Below, in pieces: positions 1 to 11,641 of a stretch of 64,000 bases of DNA (the first letter of the stretch is position 1; every line of letters starts with the position of its first letter). The notes beneath the pieces are model-generated. The model was not told the DNA's origin and searched no databases. It saw only the letters and a list, made by a program, of their open reading frames with translations. Origin of the DNA: Ambrosia x helenae (taxonomy: Eukaryota > Streptophyta > Magnoliopsida > Asterales > Asteraceae); assembly GCA_030844895.1 (NCBI GenBank), contig CM061223.1:37012204-37076203 (forward strand), in the 5' to 3' direction. The translations under genes were made by a program, and so were the position numbers.

Positions 1-126
1 TATGTGATGGGTAGAGGGTCTGTCAAACCCACTACTGGTGGTTGTGAAAATGTCAGGGTTACAAAATATCACAAACCATGTTGCATGCATGTCAATTTTA
101 TTTTGCAAACTTTAGTATAAGTGAGA

Positions 127-275
127 AGTGGTGAATCCAGGAGTTATTTCCTGGGGGTTCATTTTGTAGATTCTCACTGATTTTCACTAATTTTTTAATT
201 TATTCCATTAATTTTTTCTATTTTTTTTTCAAACCAAAAGGGTTTCTAGGGGAACCCCCTCTAGATTCGCCACTG
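127..275. mobile_element. hAT-like MITE
   Basis: The two ends form imperfect terminal inverted repeats: the left reads agtggtgaatccag and the right reads ctagattcgccactg. The right end, read inward, begins CAGTGGCGAATCTAG, which resembles the termini of plant hAT elements. The interior is AT-rich and non-coding. A clean 8-bp target duplication is not visible, so the family call is tentative. Confidence 0.45.
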
Positions 276-719
276 AGTTTAACATGAGCTCATCAACATA
301 TAGCAATGTTGTTTTGAGTATATATGTCACAAGTAATCAATGAAATGGTCATAGGAGAGAAGACGTTGAAAATTGAAGACCTAGAAATTTCTAGTTGCTA
401 AATATTTAAATAAATAATGTGTTGCACTCAAAATTTCATAAGTTTTAATGAAAGTTCAGTTTGCTTCCGTTGTAAGTTATATCATTTGTGCATGAGCACT
501 CGATTCACAAGTGTGGTTTTATAGCCACTGCTGATTGTGACATCGCTTGGAACCGCCATGTATAATTATTTTTTGCCATGATCATGTAAACGAATCAAAC
601 CGAACAAACATAAAATGCCATCATTTACAAATGTTTTACTTGCATATTTATCAATAATTATTGGGGAAATCTAGTTATTATCATATGGAAACATGCCTAA
701 ATCATTCATATTTGATAAA
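276..719. other. Unassigned AT-rich sequence
   Basis: No open frame, inverted repeat or recognisable element end is visible. The right part may belong to the old Tat-like LTR that becomes recognisable near 720, but its true left boundary could not be fixed. Confidence 0.4.
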
Positions 720-1047
720 CGCGGGTTTTTGATATCCAAGAAGAAAAGGAAGTGAAAAGCAAGGAAAAATGACGAGAAATTGAAGACTTTAAAGATCACC
801 AGATGCCAAGCTTGGCCCTGCACACTTAGGCGAGGCCATGTTCATCACAAGGTCAACAAAAGTCAAAGAACTAACAAAAAGAGCCACCTCATAGTCCGTG
901 CTAACATATACGTGCCACTCCAAGACAAAGTGCAAAAGGTTCAAGATATGACAAAAACTGAACTTGCTGCTGATAGGAGGATAGGCATGAGGTGCCAACT
1001 TAAGCACATATGTACTTAACTAGCAGATCAGACAAAAAGGGCCATCA
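720..1047 (+). mobile_element. Old Tat/Athila-like LTR, left part (split by the Gypsy element)
   Basis: The stretch gaaattgaagactttaaag and the GGCC/CATG-rich text after it align with the reverse complement of about 53280-53360, which lies in a longer copy on the minus strand near the right end of the window. The match resumes at 11642, immediately after the target duplication of the young Gypsy element, so that element landed inside this older copy. A 79-codon open frame at 780-1019 is a chance frame in the repeat. The family is inferred from the tail motifs of the right-hand copy. Confidence 0.5.
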
Positions 1048-1052
1048 TAGAA

Positions 1053-3664
1053 TGTGACACCCAGCATATTTGACTTAACATATTTAAACTTATAAGTCTA
1101 CCTTAGCGGGAAACAGTTTAATTACGTACTTAACTGGGTTAGTTGAGTCGGGGTTTTCTTACGTATTGTCCAGAGTTCAATGATCAGAAGGATCATTGGT
1201 GTCTTTTACATATACACGCGTCTTGAGTCCCGTTATTGGTGAATTACATAAGCTAAATTAAGTGTTATGTGTAGAATGATTCTTATATGGTGGATTATAT
1301 ACAAATATGTGTTTAAATGATGTTTAGATGATTGCCATGCTTAATTATGTGAAACATAGATTAGGGTTACATGTTCATGCGTTAAGGTGCGTTAAAATGT
1401 GCTAAACACGACAAACTGGAAATATGGAAATGACACCTCTCTGGTTCGACCGTTCGAAGGGTCGAACCTGGCCCTCAGTTTTCTAAAAAGGTCTCCTTCG
1501 ACCGTATAAAACTACCTTCGACCCATATGAAGGGTCGAACCTGGCTAACTGTTTTGAAAAGGTACCTTCGACCACTTAACTTCCACGTTCGCCCATACGA
1601 AGGGGTCGAACCTGGACATAGTATAAATACCATCCTTAGTCATTTTTCATCATTTCACAAACCCTAAACGCCTCTAAACACTCTCTTTCGACTATTATCA
1701 TTGGGGAAGGAGTTTTTGAGCTTATTTTTCATAATCCAACTCTCTAAATCATTACGAGTGAAGATCTAAGGTGTGTTCTTCATTCTAAATCCTTTTTAAA
1801 CGATTTTGATTTGTTTTTATTAAACCCCAAGAGTCCAGATCTGATATAAACATGTTTTAATGGATAAAAACCTTCCTAATGTCTTTCTAAACAAAACCTA
1901 TTCATAAACAATGAGTTTTCATACAAACTAACATGTGTTAATGGTGTTTTATGTGATGTCATGTATTGTTTGATGATTGACTGCTGTATAGATGTTATAA
2001 CAATGATCTAGGACTGCTATTGATGGTGTTTTATGATTGAGATAGGTTACAATTGATTATTGATGATGTTTTATCCATTTTGGGGGTTTTGGGTTAGATC
2101 TAGGGCTTGTTCATGATGATAGTGATAGGGGTATGATTGGGGGGTTTATTGTTCATGGTAATCTGAGTATATTAAGTTGATTATTGATTGATTTCATAAA
2201 GTTTCCTAATTGGGTAAAGATTGCATGCATGATGATGTGACATCTCCATAATTTACTATTTTGGGAAACTTGTAAAACGACTAGATTTTGGTGTAAAATC
2301 GGTAGGGTTTTGTAGGGATAAGTTATCCATGCTTGACTGCTGTGTTTGATGATGTTTCGAGTCGTTTTGAATATGTTTGAAGCGTTTTTAGGGAAAATTG
2401 CACAACAGGGGCGAACCTGGCCTCCTTCGACCGGTCGATGGTGCGAAGGAGGGACTCCAGGGTCGAACCTGGTTACTAAATGGTCGAACGTATTACAAAT
2501 GGGCGAAGGAGGGAGAAAAGGGGTGAAGGTAGCCACATTCGACCGTTTAAAGTCTCCTTCGACCATTTACAGTCACCTTCGACCCTACGTTAACTAAAAT
2601 AAGATTTTTGATACAAACTAAGTGTTTTATGCTCGAAACTTGTGTGTAATCTATGTGTACTTGATTTACTTGTGTAATGGGTCACCAACGGGATGTCGGG
2701 TCAGTTTCACATGTCGGTTACACTGTCAAACACGTTTTCAAACTTACTTAATCATGATCTGGACAATCGGGGACTGAATAGCCTTGGGGTTATTAGTCAC
2801 AACTCTCATACAACCTTTATTGATAGATCGCCGGTACTTGGGATCATCAAGACTTGTCTAAATTCTTGTTTTGGGAACGCAAACTAAGGTGAGTGTCACA
2901 GCCCCATTCTTTACTGTTTTTGGAACATTCTGGGGGAGAGACATGCGGTAAAACTTTCTAAACTTTTAAACCAACATATTACATGATACCTCATGGATAC
3001 TTAGTGACTTATACTTTCATCATTAAAGTCCTCTCATATCTTAGTGAACCATCAATATGTGGGTACATAGCGGGGAAGGTGTGAATAGATCTATTGGGCT
3101 TGACTAGCCCCACTCGGGCCGACTGGAGGTCGGTGGCGGGTGCATATTTGTCCTATATCTTACGGCACCGGGTGATGAACCGGTGACGGGTTTGAGGCAT
3201 TCTTATCTTGTCAGCAGTGGTTCACGACACTATAGTATCATGTAACGATGTCTAGCTAGCATCAGGTATAGATGTAAGGGTTGTTGGGTTTGGCTTACTT
3301 ATGATAAACTTTTGCAAACTATATCTCTGTGACTCACCGACACTTTAAGTGTTGTCTAACTTCGCATGTTTTCTCAGGTCGCTAAGGTAGCAGGGAGTCT
3401 TAGGCGCACTGGAGTCGCACCGCGTCTACTCTTGCATACATAAGCAAACCGGGTTGTGTTTGCATTCACATTTTGACATTGGTTTTGTAAACATTAAATT
3501 TTGCTTCCGCTGTCGTTTTATACTTTACTTATAAACTGCGTGGTTGGTATTTCTACGTAACTTTTATTGCATATAGATGTCGTTTATTGTGACCGTTGAC
3601 TTGGATCCTGGTATGTCATGCGCCTCGCGGTAAAACCCCGCAAGTGGAATTTGAGGGTGTGACA
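1053..3664 (+). repeat. 5' LTR of the Gypsy chromovirus
   Basis: Begins TGTGACACCC and ends GGTGTGACA, matching 9024-11636 almost base for base. It includes a TATA box and two blocks of GGTCGAA/TTCGACC motifs (about 1435-1615 and 2400-2585). Open frames at 2153-2566 and 2346-2597 recur in the other LTR and are only motif-driven frames. Confidence 0.95.
1622..1629 (+). promoter_or_regulatory. TATA box of the 5' LTR
   Basis: TATAAATA lies just downstream of the first GGTCGAA-rich block and upstream of a CT/A-rich stretch suited to a transcription start some 30 bases later. The same box is at 9594-9601 in the 3' LTR. The role is inferred from position and consensus. Confidence 0.65.
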
Positions 3665-3667
3665 GAT

Positions 3668-3681
3668 TGGTATCAGAGCCA
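3668..3681 (+). promoter_or_regulatory. Primer-binding site (initiator tRNA-Met)
   Basis: TGGTATCAGAGCCA starts three bases after the 5' LTR and is complementary to the 3' end of plant initiator tRNA-Met. This primes minus-strand synthesis in this type of element. Confidence 0.9.
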
Positions 3682-4207
3682 ATGGTTATAGTGAACTAGG
3701 ACTGCATGTATAGTCTGGTCTATAGCCGAGTCACACACTAGACGGTCACACGTTATGAGTCGTTTTAGTGGGGAAACTTATTAACTTTGTCGGGTTGTCC
3801 ATATCATCATACTTGTCTGTTACATCATCTATTCTTGCATAGGGTTGGCCTATTCTCCATTGTCTTCTTCTTCGGGGTTTGAAGACGAAGGAATGGACGT
3901 ATTGATTTCTTAACACGGTTGTGTTGCGCTTTGGAGCGATTTGACGTATCTTTGAGATCTGTTCCGTATTCGGACATCCTATCTTCTGTTTTGAGGGACA
4001 CGCTTACTCACACACTATCTTACACTCGTACTTAGATTAGTACACTTTGGAATGAGTATTCATTCGGAACTCTCTTACTCATAGTATTCTGATTAGATGA
4101 TTCGTAGTTGATACGGATTGGTCAAATCAGAAATGTTCTCTATTCTCGGCATTAGTCGTTAATGCTGGTGACGAATCTGAACTTCTTGTTCTCTCTGTGT
4201 TCAGAGG

Positions 4208-5625
4208 ATGCCTACTGCTCGTGGTGGTGGACGCCGTGGTGGCGGTGGTGGACGCCGTGGTGGTGGCGGTGGTCGCGGTGGTGGTCGTGGTGATGAGCCA
4301 GTTACTATGACCCAAGCTGAGCTGAACAACATAATTCAGCAACGGGTGGTTGATGCTCTTGCTGCTTTGCAGGCTGCTCAACAGGGACTTGCCGGTGGTA
4401 ATTACACTACTACTACTACTGTTCCTTTATACCTTAGAGGTATGTTCATTCTACTTATCTGAGCATTATTGCAGGTGCTGCTGTTAATCCACATCCCCAT
4501 CCTCCTACCTGTGCCTACAAAATGTTTATGGACTGCAAGCCTCATAACTTTAGTGGGAATGAGGGTGCAGTGGGTTTACTGAGGTGGTTGGAGAAGGTTG
4601 TTTCTGCTTTTGCGATGTGTAACTGTCCTGCTGTGGACCATGTGAAGTACGCTTCTGGCACTTTTGAGAATCGTGCTTTGACGTGGTGGAATACCGTTAT
4701 TCAGACTGTTGGGTTGGCCGAGGCCAATGCCATGCCTTGGGATGAGTTCGTGTTTCGTTTGAAGACTGAGTATTGTCCCCGTGATGAGATCAAGAAGCTG
4801 GAGCAGGAATTGTGGAATCATACTATGGTTGGTTCGGAGATAGAGGAGTATGTTGTTCGTTTTCATGAGTTGGTCCTTATGTGTTTGGATGCTGATACTC
4901 CGGACTACAAGAAGATAGAATTCTTTGTTGCTGGACTCGTACCTGAAATTCGTGGGCTGGTTACCGCGAAAGACTATGCTACTCTTCAGGGTACTATTCG
5001 GTTGGCTCATAAGCTGACCAACCAGAAGGTGGAAGAAGGTACTCTGCCACCTAGAGGTTCTGTTGTGAAGGCCCCTGATTGTGGTAGTAAGCGAAAGTGG
5101 GAGAGCTCTGTGAAGAACTCTGCCCCATCCCAGCCCCAGCAGCAACAGAAGAGGTCTGAGTCTTCTACCCCTTCATCTGGGCAAAAGACTGGTTCTTATC
5201 ATGGTGATTACCCGAAGTGCAACAAGTGTAGCTATCACCATAATGGGCCATGCCGCAAGCTTACTACTTGTCAGCAGTGTGGGAAGCCGGGACATGAGGT
5301 TCAGACTTGTCGTGTTCGCTTGAGCGACAAACCTGCTCCTCAGGCTGCTAACCAGACGAACCAGGGTTGTTACAACTGTGGTCAGGCTGGTCACTTTAAG
5401 CGGGACTGTCCCAAGTTGAAGCAGGGTGATGGTGGAAAGAACGGTGGGGGTAACAGGAACAACGGAGGCGGCGGCGGAAACGCACGAGTCTTCGTCATTG
5501 GATCGGGGGAAGCCCGACAGGACCCAGATACTGTTACCGGTACGTTCCTTCTTAACGATCGCTATGCTTCTGTTTTATTTGATTCTGGTGCCGATAGGAG
5601 CTTTGTATCGGTAGGATTTAGTTAG
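4208..5625 (+). pseudogene. gag: gag and start of protease, Gypsy chromovirus (broken)
   Basis: Encodes the capsid-nucleocapsid protein and the beginning of the aspartic protease. The ATG at 4208 opens a Gly/Arg-rich N-terminus. The main Gag domain follows from 4522, with typical retrotransposon Gag signatures such as LTWWN and FCP/YCP-type motifs. Two CCHC zinc knuckles lie at 5269-5310 and 5368-5409, followed by the protease active site DSGA at 5581-5592. Two breaks are seen. The reading frame changes between 4438 and 4462, where a 35-bp GT...AG segment (4440-4474) sits; removing it on paper would keep frame. An in-frame TAG at 5623-5625 then ends the frame just after the protease active site. 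Downstream pol continues in that same frame, so the stop is probably a point mutation. Confidence 0.88.
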
Positions 5626-8600
5626 TTGCTAGACATAGTACCTACACCCTTAGAGGCTAAGTACTTGGTAGAATTGGCTGATGGTAAGAACATTGAGGCG
5701 ACACATATTCTTCTGGAATGTCGTTTGGAACTTTCGGGTTTGTCTTTCCCTATTGACCTTATGCCGGTACCCTTGGGTAGTTTTGATGTCGTTGTAGGCA
5801 TGGATTGGTTGTCCTTGTATCGTGCGGAGATCGTCTGCTTTGATAAGATTATTCGTATTCCTCTCCCTGATGGAGAGATCCTCTCGGTGCATGGTGAGAA
5901 GTGCGGCGCTCCTTTGAGCATCAATTCTTGTATGAAAGCCCACAAGTATCTTCGGAAGGGTTATTCGGCCATTCTGGCACTTGTTTCTGTTTCTTCTGAT
6001 GGTGGAAAGAAGATCGAGGATATTCCCGTGGTTCGTGAATTTCCTGATGTGTTTCCTGATGACCTACCTGGTCTTCCTCCCCATCGTCAGGTTGAGTTTG
6101 GTATTGATCTCGCACCTGGTGCGGCCCCTATTGCTCGAGCCCCTTATCGTCTTGCACCTCCAGAGATGTTGGAGTTGTCCAACCAGTTACAAGAACTCTT
6201 GGAAAAGGGTTTCATTCGGCCTAGCTCTTCTCCGTGGGGAGCCCCTATTCTGTTCGTGAAGAAGAAAGACGGGAGCCTTCGTATGTGTATCGATTATCGT
6301 GAGCTGAACAAGGTGACCATCAAGAATCGTTATCCTCTTCCTCGTATTGATGACCTCTTTGACCAGCTTCAGGGTTCCAGCTATTATTCAAAGATTGACT
6401 TAAGTTCTGGGTATCACCAGTTGCGCGTGCAGGAATCCGATGTTCCGAAGACTGCTTTTCGTACTCGTTACGGCCATTTTGAGTTTTTGGTTATGCCCTT
6501 TGGTCTCACCAACGCACCAGCGGTTTTCATGGATCTTATGAACCGTGTCTGTAAGCCTTACCTTGATAAATTTGTCATCGTCTTCATTGATGACATTCTG
6601 ATCTATTCCAAGAGCAAGGTGGACCACGAGGAACACTTGCGACTTGTCTTGGAACTCTTGAGACGGGAACAACTGTATGCTAAGTTCTCGAAGTGTGACT
6701 TTTGGTTACGCGAAGTTCATTTTTTAGGTCATGTGGTGAATGAACTAGGGATTCATGTCGATCCGGCTAAGATCGAGGCTATTAAAGACTGGGAAGCACC
6801 AAAGACGCCATCTGAGGTGCGACAATTCCTTGGTCTCGCGGGTTATTATCGTCGTTTCATTGAGGGATTTTCGAAGATCGCTCAACCCCTCACTACTCTC
6901 ACCCAGAAGGACCGGAAGTTTGACTGGGGTGATTCGCAGGAATCGGCATTCCAATTGCTGAAACTTAAACTCTGCACTGCACCTATCTTATCCTTACCAG
7001 ATGGTACGGATGACTTCGTCGTGTACTGTGACGCCTCTATTCGTGGTCTCGGTTGTGTGTTGATGCAACGCGGGAAAGTTATTGCTTACGCTTCTCGTCA
7101 ACTTAAGGTTCACGAGAAGAACTACACTACCCATGATTTGGAATTGGGAGCGGTGGTTTTCGCTCTGAAGATCTGGAGGCATTACTTGTACGGTACCAAG
7201 TGCGATGTTTATACCGATCACAAGAGTCTCCAGCACATTTTTGATCAGAAGGTGTTGAATATGAGGCAGCGTCGCTGGGTCGAGCTTCTTAACGATTATG
7301 ATTGTTCCATTAAGTACCATCCTGGCAAGGCGAACGTTGTGGCTGACGCCTTGAGCAGGAAGGAATCTGCGAACCCGCGACGTGTCAGGGCTTTACAGCT
7401 CACTATCCATTCTTCTCTACCTGACCAGATTCGTTCTGCGCAGCTTGAAGCTTTGAAGGAGGAAAACCTAAAAGCTGAAACTATGCACAGTGCTGACAAG
7501 CACGTCGAACTTAGGTCTGATGGCCTACATTACTTTGGGGAACGAGTTTGGGTACCACTGTTTGGGGGATTACGGGAGCTTGTCTTGGACGAAGCTCACA
7601 AATCTCGATACTCTATTCATCCGGGCTCCGACAAGATGTATCAGGACTTGAAGATACTCTACTGGTGGCCAAACATGAAAGCTAACATCGCCTCCTATGT
7701 TAGCAAATGCTTGACTTGTGCGAAGGTCAAGGTGGAGTACCAGAGGCCGTCTGGTCTCCTGCAACAACCAGAACTTCCCGAATGGAAGTGGGAGCGAATC
7801 ACGATGGATTTTGTCTCCAAACTACCGAAATCGCCAAATGGTTGTGATATGATTTGGGTGATTGTCGACAGGTTGACAAAATCAGCACACTTCCTTCCTA
7901 TTAAGGAAACTGACGGACTCGAGCGCTTGGCTCGCATTTATCTTAAGGAAGTGGTTTCTAAGTACGGGGTGCCTGTTTCTATCATTTCTGATCGTGATTC
8001 TCGCTTTGCTTCGCGTTTCTGGAAGGTCCTGCATAAAGCCTTAGGTACTCAGTTGGATATGAGTACAGCCTATCATCCGCAAAACAGACGGTCAGAGTGA
8101 GCGGACGATTCAAACTTTGGAGGACATGCTTCGTGCATGCGTTATTGATTTTGGCAAAGGTTGGGAGAATCACCTGCCGTTGGTGGAGTTCTCTTACAAC
8201 AACAGCTACCATTCTAGCATTAACGCAGCTCCGTTCGAGGCTCTTTACGGAAGGAAATGCCGGTCTCCTCTCTGTTGGGCCGAGGTGGGCGAGAGTCAGC
8301 TCACTGGTCCGGAACTTGTGTACGAAACTTCGGAGAAAATCGTGCAAATCCGTAACCGTTTAGCAGCTGCGCGGGATCGTCAGAAGAGTTATGCCGATCG
8401 CCGTCGCAAACCTTTGGAGTTCCAGGTTGGGGACAAGGTACTTCTAAAAGTTTCTCCATGGAAGGGCGTCATACGCTTTGGGAAGCGTGTCAAACTTAAC
8501 CCTCGTTATGTCGGACCATTCGCAATTCTGGAACGAATTGGACCGGTGGCATACAAACTTGACTTGCCGGCGGAGCTCGGCAGTGTCCACAACGTCTTCC

Positions 8601-8887
8601 ATGTGTCTAACTTGAAGAAGTGTTTAGCGGATGAATCTCTTATTGTTCCTTTGGAAGAGATCAAGGTTGACGATCGTCTTCGCATTGTGGAGGAACCAGT
8701 TGAAATCCTAGACTACAAGATTCGTAGTCTTCGTCGGAGTAAAATCCGAATCGTTTAAATCCGTTGGAATTCAAATCGTGGACCGGAGTTCACGTGGGAA
8801 CGGGAGGACATGATGAAGTCCAAATATCCTCATCTTTTTCCTAAGCGTGCGTTCGAATCTAGACATGTTACCGCTGAAGCTGAGTGA
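5626..8887 (+). pseudogene. pol: pol: protease remainder, RT, RNase H, integrase, chromodomain-like tail (broken)
   Basis: Copies the element RNA to DNA and integrates it. In order: the rest of protease; reverse transcriptase with the FIDD active site at 6583-6594; RNase H beginning near the YCDAS motif; the integrase HHCC finger; an integrase core with visible first and second Asp (about 7807 and 7990). An extra A in the 8081-8084 run shifts the frame just before the third catalytic residue, giving a stop at 8098-8100. The next frame, open to 8758, carries the rest of integrase and the GDKVLLK/FHVSNLKKCL segment. A TAA at 8756-8758 interrupts the chromodomain-like tail, which otherwise reads on to a TGA at 8885-8887. 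It shares frame with gag across the TAG at 5623. Confidence 0.92.
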
Positions 8888-8910
8888 ATCTCGGGGCGAG
8901 ATTCCTTTCA

Positions 8911-9023
8911 ACGGGGGGGATGATGTGACAACCGGTAAATTTTCTTTCGTTTCTTTCTTTTCGTCTTCTTCCTTTTGACTTCGTACAATTTTCGGGACGA
9001 AAATTCTTTCAACGGGGGGATGA
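8911..9023 (+). promoter_or_regulatory. Duplicated polypurine tract before the 3' LTR
   Basis: A polypurine tract of the form AACGGGGGGATGA ends at 9023, directly before the 3' LTR, and would prime plus-strand DNA. A near copy sits 100 bp upstream (8911-8923) and is also followed by TGTGACA, the LTR start, then by unrelated T/C-rich sequence. Both copies are preceded by similar GGG(A/G)CGA...TTC text, so this is a short tandem duplication of the tract with the first bases of an LTR. Confidence 0.75.
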
Positions 9024-11636
9024 TGTGACACCCGGCATATTTGACTTAACATATTTAAACTTATAAGTCTACCTTAGCGGGAAACAGTTTAATTACGTAC
9101 TTAACTGGGTTAGTTGAGTCGGGGTTTTCTTACGTATTGTCCAGAGTTCAATGATCTGAAGGATCATTGGTGTCTTTTACATATACACGCGTCTTGAGTC
9201 CCGTTATGGGTGAATTACATAAGCTAAATTTAGTGTTATGTGTAGAATGATTCTTATATGGTGGATTATATACAAATATGTGTTTAAATGATGTTTAGAT
9301 GATTGCCCATGCTTAATTATGTGAAACATAGATTAGGGTTACATGTTCATGCGTGAAGGTGCGTTAAAATGTGCTAAACACGACAAACTGGAAATATGGA
9401 AATGACACCTCTCTGGTTCGACCGTTCGAAGGGTCGAACCTGGCCCTCAGTTTTCTAAAAAGGTCTCCTTCGACCGTATAAAACTACCTTCGACCCATAT
9501 GAAGGGTCGAACCTGGCTAACTGTTTTGAAAAGGTACCTTCGACCACTTAACTTCCACGTTCGCCCATACGAAGGGGTCGAACCTGGACATAGTATAAAT
9601 ACCATCCTTAGTCATTTTTCATCATTTCACAAACCCTAAACGCCTCTAAACACTCTCTTTCGACTATTATCATTGGGGAAGGAGTTTTTGAGCTTATTTT
9701 TCATAATCCAACTCTCTAAATCATTACGAGTGAAGATCTAAGGTGTGTTCTTCATTCTAAATCCTTTTTAAACGATTTTGATTTGTTTTTATTAAACCCC
9801 AAGAGTCCAGATCTGATATAAACATGTTTTAATGGATAAAAACCTTCCTAATGTCTTTCTAAACAAAACCTATTCATAAACAATGAGTTTTCATACAAAC
9901 TAACATGTGTTAATGGTGTTTTATGTGATGTCATGTATTGTTTGATGATTGACTGCTGTATAGATGTTATAACAATGATCTAGGACTGCTATTGATGGTG
10001 TTTTATGATTGAGATAGGTTACAATTGATTATTGATGATGTTTTATCCATTTTGGGGGTTTTGGGTTAGATCTAGGGCTTGTTCATGATGATAGTGATAG
10101 GGGTATGATTGGGGGGTTTATTGTTCATGGTAATCTGAGTATATTAAGTTGATTACTGATTGATTTCATAAAGTTTCCTAATTGGGTAAAGATTGCATGC
10201 ATGATGATGTGACATCTCCATAATTTACTATTTTGGGAAACTTGTAAAACGACTAGATTTTGGTGTAAAATCGGTAGGGTTTTGTAGGGATAAGTTATCC
10301 ATGCTTGACTGCTGTGTTTGATGATGTTTCGAGTCATTTTGAATATGTTTGAAGCGTTTTTAGGGAAAATTGCACAACAGGGGCGAACCTGGCCTCCTTC
10401 GACCGGTCGATGGTGCGAAGGAGGGACTCCAGGGCCGAACCTGGTTACTAAATGGTCGAACGTATTACAAATGGGCGAAGGAGGGAGAAAAGGGGTGAAG
10501 GTAGCCACATTCGACCGTTTAAAGTCTCCTTCGACCATTTACAGTCACCTTCGACCCTACGTTAACTAAAATAAGATTTTTGATACAAACTAAGTGTTTT
10601 ATGCTCGAAACTTGTGTGTAATCTATGTGTACTTGATTTACTTGTGTAATGGGTCACCAACGGGATGTCGGGTCAGTTTCACATGTCGGTTACACTGTCA
10701 AACACGTTTTCAAACTTACTTAATCATGATCTGGACAATCGGGGACTGAATAGCCTTGGGGTTATTAGTCACAACTCTCATACAACCTTTATTGATAGAT
10801 CGCCGGTACTTGGGATCATCAAGACTTGTCTAAATTCTTGTTTTGGGAACGCAAACTAAGGTGAGTGTCACAGCCCCATTCTTTACTGTTTTTGGAACAT
10901 TCTGGGGGAGAGACATGCGGTAAAACTTTCTAAACTTTTAAACCAACATATTACATGATACCTCATGGATACTTAGTGACTTATACTTTCATCATTAAAG
11001 TCCTCTCATATCTTAGTGAACCATCAATATGTGGGTACATAGCGGGGAAGGTGTGAATAGATCTATTGGGCTTGACTAGCCCCACTCGGGCCGACTGGAG
11101 GTCGGTGGCGGGTGCATATTTGTCCTATATCTTACGGCACCGGGTGATGAACCGGTGACGGGTTTGAGGCATTCTTATCTTGTCAGCAGTGGTTCACGAC
11201 ACTATAGTATTATGTAACGATGTCTAGCTAGCATCAGGTATAGATGTAAGGGTTGTTGGGTTTGGCTTACTTATGATAAACTTTTGCAAACTATATCTCT
11301 GTGACTCACCGACACTTTAAGTGTTGTCTAACTTCGCATGTTTTCTCAGGTCGCTAAGGTAGCAGGGAGTCTTAGGCGCACTGGAGTCGCACCGCGTCTA
11401 GTCTTGCATACATAAGCAAACCGGGTTGTGTTTGCATTCACATTTTGACATTGGTTTTGTAAACATTAAATTTTGCTTCCGCTGTCGTTTTATACTTTAC
11501 TTATAAACTGCGTGGTTGGTATTTCTACGTAACTTTTATTGCATATAGATGTCGTTTATTGTGACCGTTGACTTGGATCCTGGTATGTCATGCGCCTCGC
11601 GGTAAAACCCCGCAAGTGGAATTTGAGGGTGTGACA
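9024..11636 (+). repeat. 3' LTR of the Gypsy chromovirus
   Basis: Nearly identical to 1053-3664; one inserted C at the GCCCATGC site explains the one-base length difference. TATA box at 9594-9601. It is followed by TAGAA, the right copy of the target duplication. Confidence 0.95.
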
Positions 11637-11641
11637 TAGAA

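Larger units (their letters stand above)
1053..11636 (+). mobile_element. Full-length Ty3/Gypsy chromovirus (Tekay-like)
   Basis: A complete element: 2612-bp and 2613-bp LTRs, a tRNA-Met primer site, Gag, protease, reverse transcriptase, RNase H, integrase with a chromodomain-like tail, then a polypurine tract. It is flanked by a perfect 5-bp duplication, TAGAA at 1048-1052 and 11637-11641. The LTRs differ by about ten substitutions and one indel, so the insertion is recent. The order RT-RNaseH-IN-chromodomain, long LTRs and TGTGACACCC ends fit the Tekay/Del chromovirus lineage (family knowledge). Gag-pol carries at least four lesions, so this copy cannot be autonomous by normal translation. 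Confidence 0.95.

Noticed and set aside
780..1019. 79-codon open frame (+) with a 72-codon frame opposite
   Set aside because: It lies in the old Tat-like LTR copy, has no recognisable domain, and the sequence aligns to non-coding LTR text at the other end of the window.
2153..2597. Open frames of 137 codons (-) and 83 codons (+) in the 5' LTR
   Set aside because: They recur at 10125-10569 in the 3' LTR and are created by the GGTCGAA-rich block; no domain and no conservation beyond LTR identity.
4127..4381. 84-codon Thr/Ala-rich minus-strand frame
   Set aside because: It is the complement of the Gly-rich N-terminus of Gag.
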